Assembly: GCF_001598055.1 (NCBI RefSeq)
Contig: NZ_CP014844.1
Span: 3,933,642-3,997,641 of the forward strand
Source: Cupriavidus nantongensis
GTDB lineage: Bacteria; Pseudomonadota; Gammaproteobacteria; Burkholderiales; Burkholderiaceae
Reading direction: 5' to 3'
DNA: 64,000 nucleotides
Each line of letters starts with the position of its first letter. The stretch's first letter is position 1. Below the pieces are notes generated by a model, which was given only the letters and a program-made list of their open reading frames with translations, made no database searches and had not been told where the DNA came from. Positions 31,421 to 38,222 of the stretch are shown piece after piece. Made by a program: the position numbers and the translations under genes.

Positions 31421-32839
31421 ATGTCCAACTCCCAACTTGCCAAGAAAGGCGAAGCCTGGTCCGCCCGCTTCTCCGAACCGATGTCCGACCTGGTGAAGCG
31501 CTACACCGCCTCGGTGTTCTTCGACAAGCGCCTGGCCCTGTTCGACATCCAGGGCTCGCTGGCCCACGCGGCCATGCTGGCAAAGCAGGGCATCATCGCC
31601 GAGGCCGACCGCGCCGAGATCGAGCGCGGCATGGCGCAGATCAAGGGCGAGATCGAGGCCGGCAGCTTCGAATGGAAGCTGGACCTGGAAGACGTCCACC
31701 TGAATATCGAGGCGCGCCTGACCGCGCTGGTGGGCGATGCCGGCAAGCGCCTGCACACCGGCCGCTCGCGCAACGACCAGGTCGCGACCGACATCCGCCT
31801 GTGGCTGCGCAGCGAGATCGACAACATCATCGTGCTGCTGGGCGCGCTGCGCACCTCGCTGCTCGACCTGGCCGAGCAGCACGCCGACACCATCCTGCCG
31901 GGCTTCACCCACCTGCAGGTGGCGCAGCCGGTCACCTTCGGCCACCACCTGCTGGCGTACAACGAGATGTTCACGCGCGATGCCGAGCGCGTGGCCGACT
32001 GCCGCAAGCGCGTCAACCGCCTGCCGCTGGGCGCCGCCGCGCTGGCCGGCACCAGCTACCCGATCGACCGCGAGTTCGTCGCGCAGCAGCTGGGCTTCGA
32101 CGGCGTCTGCCGCAATTCGCTCGATGCCGTCTCGGACCGCGACTTCGCCATCGAATTCTGCGCCGCCGCCGCGCTGGTGATGACCCACGTGTCGCGCTTC
32201 TCGGAAGAGCTGGTGCTGTGGATGAGCCCGCGCGTGGGCTTTATCGATATCGCCGACCGCTTCTGCACCGGCAGCTCGATCATGCCGCAGAAGAAGAACC
32301 CGGACGTGCCCGAACTGGCGCGCGGCAAGACCGGCCGCGTCAACGGCCACCTGATCGGCCTGCTGACGCTGATGAAGGGCCAGCCGCTGGCGTACAACAA
32401 GGACAACCAGGAAGACAAGGAGCCGCTGTTCGATACGGTCGATACCGTGGTCGACACGCTGCGCATCTTCGCCGACATGGTGCCGGGCATCAGCGTCAAG
32501 CCCGAAGCGATGCGCGCCGCCGCGCTGCAGGGCTATGCCACCGCCACCGACCTGGCCGATTACCTGGTGAAGAAGGGCCTGCCCTTCCGCGACGCGCACG
32601 AGGCCGTGGCCCACGCCGTGCGCGCCTGCGACGGCCGCCAGTGCGACCTGGCCGACCTGACCGTGGCCGAGCTGCGCGAGGTCTCCGGCCTGGGCGACCA
32701 GGCCGCGCTGATCGGCGACGACGTGCACGCGGTGCTGACGCTGGAAGGCTCGGTCGCGGCGCGCAACCACGTCGGCGGCACCGCGCCGGACCAGGTGCGC
32801 GCGGCCATCGCCGCGGCCCGCACCGCGCTGAACGGCTGA
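31421..32839 (+). CDS. argH: Argininosuccinate lyase
   Basis: ArgH cleaves argininosuccinate to arginine and fumarate, the last step of arginine synthesis. The 472-aa protein has [20 protein letters not shown], the TSYPIDRE loop and the family signature [20 protein letters not shown], which holds the catalytic Ser. A TATAAT lies at 31337-31342 upstream, without a clear -35. An intrinsic terminator follows 31 nt after the stop. Confidence 0.97.
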   Translation: MSNSQLAKKGEAWSARFSEPMSDLVKRYTASVFFDKRLALFDIQGSLAHAAMLAKQGIIAEADRAEIERGMAQIKGEIEAGSFEWKLDLEDVHLNIEARLTALVGDAGKRLHTGRSRNDQVATDIRLWLRSEIDNIIVLLGALRTSLLDLAEQHADTILPGFTHLQVAQPVTFGHHLLAYNEMFTRDAERVADCRKRVNRLPLGAAALAGTSYPIDREFVAQQLGFDGVCRNSLDAVSDRDFAIEFCAAAALVMTHVSRFSEELVLWMSPRVGFIDIADRFCTGSSIMPQKKNPDVPELARGKTGRVNGHLIGLLTLMKGQPLAYNKDNQEDKEPLFDTVDTVVDTLRIFADMVPGISVKPEAMRAAALQGYATATDLADYLVKKGLPFRDAHEAVAHAVRACDGRQCDLADLTVAELREVSGLGDQAALIGDDVHAVLTLEGSVAARNHVGGTAPDQVRAAIAAARTALNG

Positions 32840-32870
32840 CTGTCGTTCCCCGGATAATCCGGCAAGCCGC

Positions 32871-32896
32871 AACGGGAGCGCAAAGCTCCCGTTTTT
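32871..32896 (+). terminator. Intrinsic terminator after argH
   Basis: Perfect 9-bp arms AACGGGAGC (32871-32879) and GCTCCCGTT (32885-32893) enclose a 5-nt loop and run into a T-rich tract through 32901. It ends the argH transcript. About 240 bp then follow to the TRAP genes. Confidence 0.92.
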
Positions 32897-33009
32897 CTTT
32901 TCTGTCCGCCGGCGCGCCGACGACTGTTGCTGACTGTTGCGAATTGCATGAAGCGGACGCGGCCGCGCGTCGATTTCTCCTCCGCGAATATCGAATCAGC
33001 GTGGCATGG

Positions 33010-33046
33010 CCGGCGAATCTGCACATAACTGGTGCAAATCCGCCGG
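33010..33046. promoter_or_regulatory. Two-part palindrome upstream of TRAP genes
   Basis: Outer arms CCGGCG (33010-33015) and CGCCGG (33041-33046) and inner arms TGCAC (33020-33024) and GTGCA (33032-33036) are perfectly complementary around a 7-nt centre. AATC occurs on each side between the arms. The site lies about 100 nt before the TRAP small permease in an otherwise empty gap (32902-33144), where it could be a regulator binding site. Confidence 0.5.
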
Positions 33047-33144
33047 AAAATGTGATGCACTGGGGATTCACCCTAAAGATGCGGGGCCGCCGACGCCGTA
33101 GACTAACGCGCCACCCCTGTATCCCCCATCCCTAGGACGATCAC

Positions 33145-33744
33145 ATGTCTTCCCTTATGAGGATCTCGCGGCTTATCGACGCCGTGAATGCTTTCATCGG
33201 GCAGTGGGCGAAATGGCTGGTCCTGCTGGCCGTGCTGGTCTGCGCAGGCAACGCCATCATTCGCTACACCTTCAGCATCAGCTCCAACGCCTGGCTCGAA
33301 CTGCAGTGGTATATGTTCGCCGGCGTGTTCCTGCTGGGCGCCCCGTACACGCTGCGCCGCGACGAGCATGTGCGCATCGACGTGATCGCCGGCCGCTTCT
33401 CCGAGCGCACCCAGGTCTGGATCGATATCTTCGGCATCCTGTTCTTCCTGCTGCCGATCTCGCTCATCATCCTCTGGCTGTCGATCCCCTACTTCTGGCT
33501 GTCGTACGCCGGCCATGAAATGTCCGGCAATGCCGGCGGCCTGATCCGCTGGCCGGCCAAGTTCCTGATCGTGGCGGGCTTTGCGCTGATGATCCTGCAG
33601 GGCCTGTCGGAGCTGATCAAGCGCTTCGCCTACCTGAAGGGGGACCTGCCGTTCTCGGCCTTCCGCAAGCACGCGGTCGACCCGGCGCTGGAGATCGCCG
33701 CGATCGCGCAGGCCAACCAGACCGCCGCGTCTGAAAAACGATAA
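33145..33744 (+). CDS. TRAP transporter small permease (DctQ family)
   Basis: This 199-aa inner-membrane protein has four predicted helices and the DctQ hallmark ELQWYMFAGVFLLGAPYTLR followed by DEHVRIDVIA. In TRAP systems the small subunit pairs with the DctM-type large subunit to move an organic acid using the Na+ gradient. ATG has AGGA at 33134-33137. The large-permease gene follows after 12 nt. No DctP-type binding protein is encoded nearby, so the substrate cannot be suggested. Confidence 0.93.
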   Translation: MSSLMRISRLIDAVNAFIGQWAKWLVLLAVLVCAGNAIIRYTFSISSNAWLELQWYMFAGVFLLGAPYTLRRDEHVRIDVIAGRFSERTQVWIDIFGILFFLLPISLIILWLSIPYFWLSYAGHEMSGNAGGLIRWPAKFLIVAGFALMILQGLSELIKRFAYLKGDLPFSAFRKHAVDPALEIAAIAQANQTAASEKR

Positions 33745-33756
33745 GAGGCGCGCACG

Positions 33757-35475
33757 ATGACGCAATTCCTGATTGCGAACATGGCACCGATCATGTTCGC
33801 CTCGCTGGTGGTATTCCTGCTGTCGGGCTTCCCGATCGCCTTTGCGCTGGCCGCCAACGGCCTGCTGTTCGCCTTCATCGGCATCGAGCTGGGGATGCTG
33901 CCGCCCGAGCTGCTGCAGGCGCTGCCGAGCCGGCTGTTCGGCATCATCGAGAACGATACGCTGCTGGCGATCCCGTTCTTCACCTTCATGGGCCTGATCC
34001 TGGAACGTTCCGGCATGGCCGAGGATCTGCTCGACACCATCGGCCAGCTGTTCGGCCCGATCCGCGGCGGCCTGGCCTATGCGGTGATCTTCGTCGGCGC
34101 GCTGCTGGCGGCGACCACCGGCGTGGTGGCGGCCTCGGTGATCTCGATGGGGCTGATCTCGCTGCCGCTGATGCTGAAGTACAAGTACGACCGGCGCCTG
34201 GCCTCGGGCGTGATCGCGGCGTCGGGCACGCTGGCGCAGATCATCCCGCCGTCGCTGGTGCTGATCGTGCTGGCCGACCAGCTCGGCCGCTCGGTGGGCG
34301 ACATGTACAAGGGCGCGTTCGTGCCGGGCCTGGTGCTGACCGGGCTGTACATGCTGTATGTGCTGATGGTCACGATCATCAAGCCGTCAGCCGCCCCGGC
34401 GCTGCCGCTCGAGGCGCGCACCTTCCGCGAGCCCAGCGGCAAGAGCGGTGCCGCCTCGGTGCTGGTGCTGACCGGGCTGGCGGTGGGGGTCGGCGTGGCA
34501 GTGGACAAGCTCTACAAGCCCGAGGCGCCGCTCGACGAGCGCCTGGTGGTTTCGGTAGGCGCGGCGATCCTGTTCGCCTTCGTGCTGGCGGTGATCAACA
34601 AGACGCTGAAGCTTGGCCTGCTGTCGCAGATGGCGGAGAAGGTCACCTTCGTGCTGATCCCGCCGCTGGCGCTGATCTTCCTGGTGCTCGGCACCATCTT
34701 CATCGGCGTGGCGACGCCGACCGAAGGCGGCGGCATGGGCGCGCTCGGCGCGCTGATCCTGGCCATGGTCAAGCGCCGCCTCGACCTGGGCCTGACCAAG
34801 CAAGCGATGGAAGCCACGCTCAAGCTGTCGGCCTTCGTGATCTTCATCCTGATCGGCGCGCGCGTGTTCTCGCTGACGTTCTACGGCGTCGACGGCCATA
34901 TCTGGGTCGAGCACCTGCTGACGGCGCTGCCCGGCGGCCAGACCGGCTTCCTGGTGGCGGTGAACGTGCTGTTCTTCCTGCTGGCGTTCTTCCTGGACTT
35001 CTTCGAGCTGGCCTTTATCCTGGTGCCGCTGGTGGGGCCGGTGGCGGACAAGCTCGGCATCGACCTGATCTGGTTCGGCGTGCTGCTGGCGGTGAACATG
35101 CAGACCTCGTTCATGCACCCGCCGTTCGGCTTCTCGCTGTTCTACCTGCGCTCGGTGGCACCGCGCGAGGTCAAGACCTCGGAAATCTACTGGGGCTCGG
35201 TGCCGTTCGTGGTGATTCAGCTGGTGATGGTGGCGCTGATCATCGTCTTCCCCGGCCTGGTCAGCACCGGCACGCAGAAGGCCCAGGACCGCAGCATCAC
35301 GCGCGACCTGAACATCGACCTGGAAGGCAGCAGCGCCAAACCCGCCACGCCGGGCTTGTCGATTCCGGGCCCGGGTTCCGCGCCGGCCGAGTCCGGCTCG
35401 CTCGAATTGCCGACGCAGCCGCCGGCGGAAAGCGAATCGGCCGCGCCGCAGTTCGAGTTCGAGAAGAAGAAATAA
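33757..35475 (+). CDS. TRAP transporter large permease (DctM family)
   Basis: This 572-aa polytopic inner-membrane protein is of the DctM/ion-transporter superfamily. It shows FLLSGFPIAFALAANGL, IPFFTFMGLILERSGMAEDL, the conserved ATTGVVAASVISMGLISLP, SGTLAQIIPPSLVLIVLADQ and MQTSFMHPPFGFSLFYLR. It is longer than the typical 430-residue DctM. A mid-protein extension is present, and the final ~65 residues form a hydrophilic Pro/Ser/Glu-rich tail ending in Lys. The length suggests the mannitol/chloroaromatic branch of TRAP permeases. It ends at a strong terminator shared with the opposing LysR gene. Confidence 0.93.
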   Translation: MTQFLIANMAPIMFASLVVFLLSGFPIAFALAANGLLFAFIGIELGMLPPELLQALPSRLFGIIENDTLLAIPFFTFMGLILERSGMAEDLLDTIGQLFGPIRGGLAYAVIFVGALLAATTGVVAASVISMGLISLPLMLKYKYDRRLASGVIAASGTLAQIIPPSLVLIVLADQLGRSVGDMYKGAFVPGLVLTGLYMLYVLMVTIIKPSAAPALPLEARTFREPSGKSGAASVLVLTGLAVGVGVAVDKLYKPEAPLDERLVVSVGAAILFAFVLAVINKTLKLGLLSQMAEKVTFVLIPPLALIFLVLGTIFIGVATPTEGGGMGALGALILAMVKRRLDLGLTKQAMEATLKLSAFVIFILIGARVFSLTFYGVDGHIWVEHLLTALPGGQTGFLVAVNVLFFLLAFFLDFFELAFILVPLVGPVADKLGIDLIWFGVLLAVNMQTSFMHPPFGFSLFYLRSVAPREVKTSEIYWGSVPFVVIQLVMVALIIVFPGLVSTGTQKAQDRSITRDLNIDLEGSSAKPATPGLSIPGPGSAPAESGSLELPTQPPAESESAAPQFEFEKKK

Positions 35476-35511
35476 GCCTGCCCGAGTGGCAGTCTCAGGC
35501 AAAGCCGACAG

Positions 35512-35536
35512 GCCCCGCAGCGATGCGGGGCTTTTT
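35512..35536 (+). terminator. Intrinsic terminator after TRAP permease genes
   Basis: Perfect 8-bp arms GCCCCGCA (35512-35519) and TGCGGGGC (35524-35531) enclose a GCGA tetraloop and are followed by five Ts. It abuts the stop codon of the convergent LysR gene. Confidence 0.92.
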
Positions 35537-36450
35537 CATTGCGGCGTGGCTGTGCCCGAGTCGCCCGGGGCGAGGCATTGCGCCAGGAACTCGACGGTGG
35601 CCCGCACCGCGGGCAGCTGCCCGCGCCGTGCCGGCAGCAGCAGCGTGGTGGTCACGCTGCCGGCGGTCCACTGCGGCAGCACGCGCGCGAGTTGGCCGGC
35701 CGCCAGCGCCGCGCGGCACAGCTCGTGCGGCAGCGGCACGATGCCCAGTCCCGCGATGGCCGCGCCGAGCAGCACGGTGGATTCGTTGACGGTCATGCGG
35801 GGCACCGGGCTGGCTTCGGCGCGTTCGCCCCGCGGCCCCCACAGGCGCCACGTGCCCGCGGCGGCCCCGGTCAGCAACCCGTCGTGGCCGGACAGCTGCG
35901 CGGGCGCTTCCGGCGTGCCGCGCCCGGCCAGATAGCCGGGCGACGCCACCAGCACGATGTCCTCGACGGCAAGCTGGCGTTGCACCAGGCCGGAGTCCGG
36001 CAGCGGCGCGAAATGGCTGCGCACGGCGATATCGAAGCCTTCCTGCACCAGGTCGACCATGCGGTCGGACACCTCCAGCTGCACGTGCAGGCGCGGATAG
36101 GCGCGCGCCAGCGCCGGCAGGTGCGGCGCCAGGTAGCGCTGCGCGGTGGGCACCGCCGCGGTGATCCGCACCGTGCCGCTGGGCTCGGCCACGCGCCGCT
36201 GCACCGCCTCTTGCGCGGCCTCGGCTTCGATCAGCGCGGCATGCGCGTGATCGTAGAAGTCCCGGCCGGCATCGGTCAGCGTGAAGCTGCGCGAACTGCG
36301 GTACAGCAGCCGCGCCTGCAGCGCCTGCTCCAGCTCGGCCACGCGCTTGCTGACCGTGGACTTGGGCACGCCCAGCGCCCGCGCCGCGGCGGCAAAACCG
36401 CCATGGGTCACGGCGACGACGAAGAAGCGCAGGTCATTGAGGTTGATCAT
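35536..36450 (-). CDS. LysR-family transcriptional regulator
   Basis: This LTTR of about 304 aa has an N-terminal winged helix-turn-helix (INLNDLRFFVVAVTHGGFAA, then LGVPKSTVSKRVAELEQ) and a LysR substrate-binding domain. ATG 36450 (MINLNDL) is preferred over a TTG at 36459. It is divergent from a glutathione S-transferase gene over 126 bp containing a T-N11-A box, so the GST is its likely target. The inducer is unknown. Confidence 0.93.
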   Translation of the reverse strand: MINLNDLRFFVVAVTHGGFAAAARALGVPKSTVSKRVAELEQALQARLLYRSSRSFTLTDAGRDFYDHAHAALIEAEAAQEAVQRRVAEPSGTVRITAAVPTAQRYLAPHLPALARAYPRLHVQLEVSDRMVDLVQEGFDIAVRSHFAPLPDSGLVQRQLAVEDIVLVASPGYLAGRGTPEAPAQLSGHDGLLTGAAAGTWRLWGPRGERAEASPVPRMTVNESTVLLGAAIAGLGIVPLPHELCRAALAAGQLARVLPQWTAGSVTTTLLLPARRGQLPAVRATVEFLAQCLAPGDSGTATPQ

Positions 36451-36462
36451 CGCAGGCAAAGT

Positions 36463-36481
36463 CTATGAGTGTGGACGATAG
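36463..36481. promoter_or_regulatory. Candidate LysR T-N11-A box and adjacent direct repeats
   Basis: CTAT (36463-36466) and ATAG (36478-36481) are separated by exactly 11 nt, the classic LTTR operator form, between the divergent LysR and GST genes. A 12-nt sequence GCAAAGTCTATG at 36456-36467 recurs as GCAAAGTCCATG at 36506-36517, 50 bp apart. Binding of the neighbouring LysR is an inference. Confidence 0.55.
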
Positions 36482-36576
36482 GTAGAATTTTTGCCTACTA
36501 CTCACGCAAAGTCCATGTATCTACAGTTCACCTGTGCCCGATCGGCGGGCCCCAACCGAATCCAGGAGAACTACCC

Positions 36577-37272
36577 ATGACTACCCCCACCCTCTTCTAC
36601 GGCGTTCCCTCCGGCTGCTCGTTCGGCTCGATCGTGGCGCTGGAATGGCTTGGCCAGCCCTATCGCCTGAGCCGCATCGAAATGCCCGAAGTCGTGACCA
36701 GCGATGCCTACCGCCAGATCAACCCGGTCGGCGAAACGCCGACGCTGATGGACGCGCAAGGCAATTTCCTCAGCGAAAGCATGGCGATCCTGAACCACAT
36801 CGGCGCGCGCGGGATCGAGCGCAAGCTGGGCTTTGCCCAGGGCACGCGCGATTTCGACCGGCTCAACCAGCAGCTGGCCTACCTCAACACCAGCTACTTC
36901 GGCGCCTTTGCCCCGCTCTGGCACGCCCTGGAGGGCGTGGACGAGACCGACCGGCCGGCGCTGGTCCGCTACGGCACGGAGCAGGTCCGCCACGTGCACC
37001 AGGAACTCGAAGCCATGCTGGGCACGCGGCCCTGGCTGCTGGGCGAGCACCGCACCGTGGCCGACGCCTACTTCAGCGGCATCGCGCGCTGGTCGAAGTA
37101 CCACAAGGTGCTGAACCTCGAGGACTTCCCCAACCTGCAGCGCCTCTGCAACCAGCTGGAAGCCGATCCGGCGGTGCGCTTTGCCCATGCCATCGAGCGC
37201 CAGGCGCCGGCGCAAGGCGCGGGCGGCTTCCAGGGGCACGTGACGCTGGAGGAAGTGCTGGCGCAGCGCTGA
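36577..37272 (+). CDS. Glutathione S-transferase family protein
   Basis: This 231-aa cytoplasmic protein has an N-terminal thioredoxin-like GST domain (TLFYGVPSGCSFGSIVALEW with a Ser/Cys active-site region, NPVGETPTL for glutathione binding, LSESMAIL as the ESxAI motif) and a helical C-terminal domain (LGEHRTVADAYFSGIARW). AGGAGA at 36564-36569 precedes the ATG. The longer upstream frame is not conserved. It is divergent from, and probably regulated by, the LysR gene. Substrate is unknown. Confidence 0.9.
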   Translation: MTTPTLFYGVPSGCSFGSIVALEWLGQPYRLSRIEMPEVVTSDAYRQINPVGETPTLMDAQGNFLSESMAILNHIGARGIERKLGFAQGTRDFDRLNQQLAYLNTSYFGAFAPLWHALEGVDETDRPALVRYGTEQVRHVHQELEAMLGTRPWLLGEHRTVADAYFSGIARWSKYHKVLNLEDFPNLQRLCNQLEADPAVRFAHAIERQAPAQGAGGFQGHVTLEEVLAQR

Positions 37273-37470
37273 CGCGCCAGGCATCGGCGTCGCGGCGAGG
37301 CAAGCCGCGCAATTGCGAATCGGCTCATCGACCAGCGGGCCGGCACGGCCCAGACTGGTTCCTGCGTTCAGCCCATTGACCCAGGAGAACACCATGCCGA
37401 CCACCAAATGCGCGGGGCACTTCGCCCCGATCCCGATCTACTGCCTGCCACCGATACGTGACCGCCGTAG

Positions 37471-37488
37471 TGATAACAATGCTATCAT
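37471..37488 (+). promoter_or_regulatory. Candidate operator/promoter of the toxin-antitoxin operon
   Basis: TGATA (37471-37475) and TATCA (37483-37487) form a 5-bp inverted repeat with 7 nt between, resembling the TGCTATCA half-site known for FitA-type antitoxins. The right arm overlaps a possible -10 box TATCAT (37483-37488), with GTGACC 18 nt upstream. Autorepression by the antitoxin would fit. Confidence 0.55.
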
Positions 37489-37516
37489 CCCTCCATCCAA
37501 CGGTGAGGAGTTCATG

Positions 37517-37753
37517 ATGGCAACCCTACTGGTTCGTGGCGTCGATGAAGCGCTGGTCCGGCGCCTGCGCGAGCAGGCCGTCGCCAATGGCCGCAGCGCC
37601 GAGGCAGAACACCGCGCCATCCTGGCGCAGGCGCTGGGCGGCACCGACCGCCTCAGCTTTGCCGAGGTGCTGTCCAGCATGCCGGACGTCGGGCAGGACG
37701 CCGACTTCGAGCGCATCCAGGATACGGGCGAGGCGGCGCGTGTATTTGATTGA
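37517..37753 (+). CDS. FitA-like ribbon-helix-helix antitoxin
   Basis: This 78-aa protein has an Arc/FitA-type DNA-binding fold: TLLVRGVDEALVRRLREQAV and GRSAEAEHRAIL, the canonical N-terminal RHH pattern of plasmid-stability antitoxins. The C-terminal part (LPxxGxDxDF-like VGQDADFERI) should bind the toxin. GAGGAG at 37505-37510 fits the ATG at 37517 best; ATG 37514 adds one Met. The gene overlaps the toxin by 14 nt. The frame is open further upstream to an ATG at 37394 with its own AGGAGA. Confidence 0.87.
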   Translation: MATLLVRGVDEALVRRLREQAVANGRSAEAEHRAILAQALGGTDRLSFAEVLSSMPDVGQDADFERIQDTGEAARVFD

Positions 37754-38156
37754 TACCAACGTCATCAGCGAGACCCGCAAGCGGGAGCGCGCCAACCCCG
37801 GCGTCCGTGCCTTCTTCCGGCAGGCCGCGCGCGACGGGGCCGCGCTCTACCTGTCGGCGTTGACCGTGGGCGAACTCCAGCGCGGCGTGGCCCTGATCCG
37901 CCATCGCGGCGACGCGATGCAGGCGGCGCTGCTGGAGCGCTGGCTGGCCAATGTGCTGGAGGATTTCGGCCGGCAGGTGCTGCCGGTCGACACCGAGGTC
38001 GCTCAGGTCTGGGGCCAGCTGCGCGCGGCGCGGCCCGAGCACGCGCTGGACAAGTTCATCGCCGCCACCGCGCTGATCCACCGCCTCACCATCGTCACCC
38101 GCAATATCGCGGACTTCCGCGGCACCGGCACGATGGTGGTCAATCCGTTCAGCTAG
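37740..38156 (+). CDS. VapC/FitB-like PIN-domain toxin
   Basis: This PIN-domain ribonuclease toxin has 138 aa. The acidic metal-binding residues are in place: Asp in YLIDTNVISE, Glu in LTVGELQRG, Asp in HALDKFIAATAL and Asp in VTRNIADFRGTG. Members of the family cut tRNA or mRNA when free of antitoxin. The start is GTG 37740, inside the antitoxin gene. A hairpin follows the stop, but it terminates the opposite strand. The pair looks intact. Confidence 0.9.
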   Translation: MYLIDTNVISETRKRERANPGVRAFFRQAARDGAALYLSALTVGELQRGVALIRHRGDAMQAALLERWLANVLEDFGRQVLPVDTEVAQVWGQLRAARPEHALDKFIAATALIHRLTIVTRNIADFRGTGTMVVNPFS

Positions 38157-38159
38157 CGC

Positions 38160-38196
38160 AAAAAAGCAAGGGCCCCGCGTTGGCGGGGCCCTTGCT
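38160..38196 (-). terminator. Intrinsic terminator for the decarboxylase gene
   Basis: A perfect 14-bp stem (AGCAAGGGCCCCGC at 38165-38178, complement at 38183-38196) with a 4-nt loop is followed on the minus strand by six Ts (38160-38165). On the plus strand there is no T-run, so it serves the minus-strand decarboxylase mainly. Confidence 0.93.
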
Positions 38197-38222
38197 GCAT
38201 CGGCGGGAGGCCGGCTGGCGCT

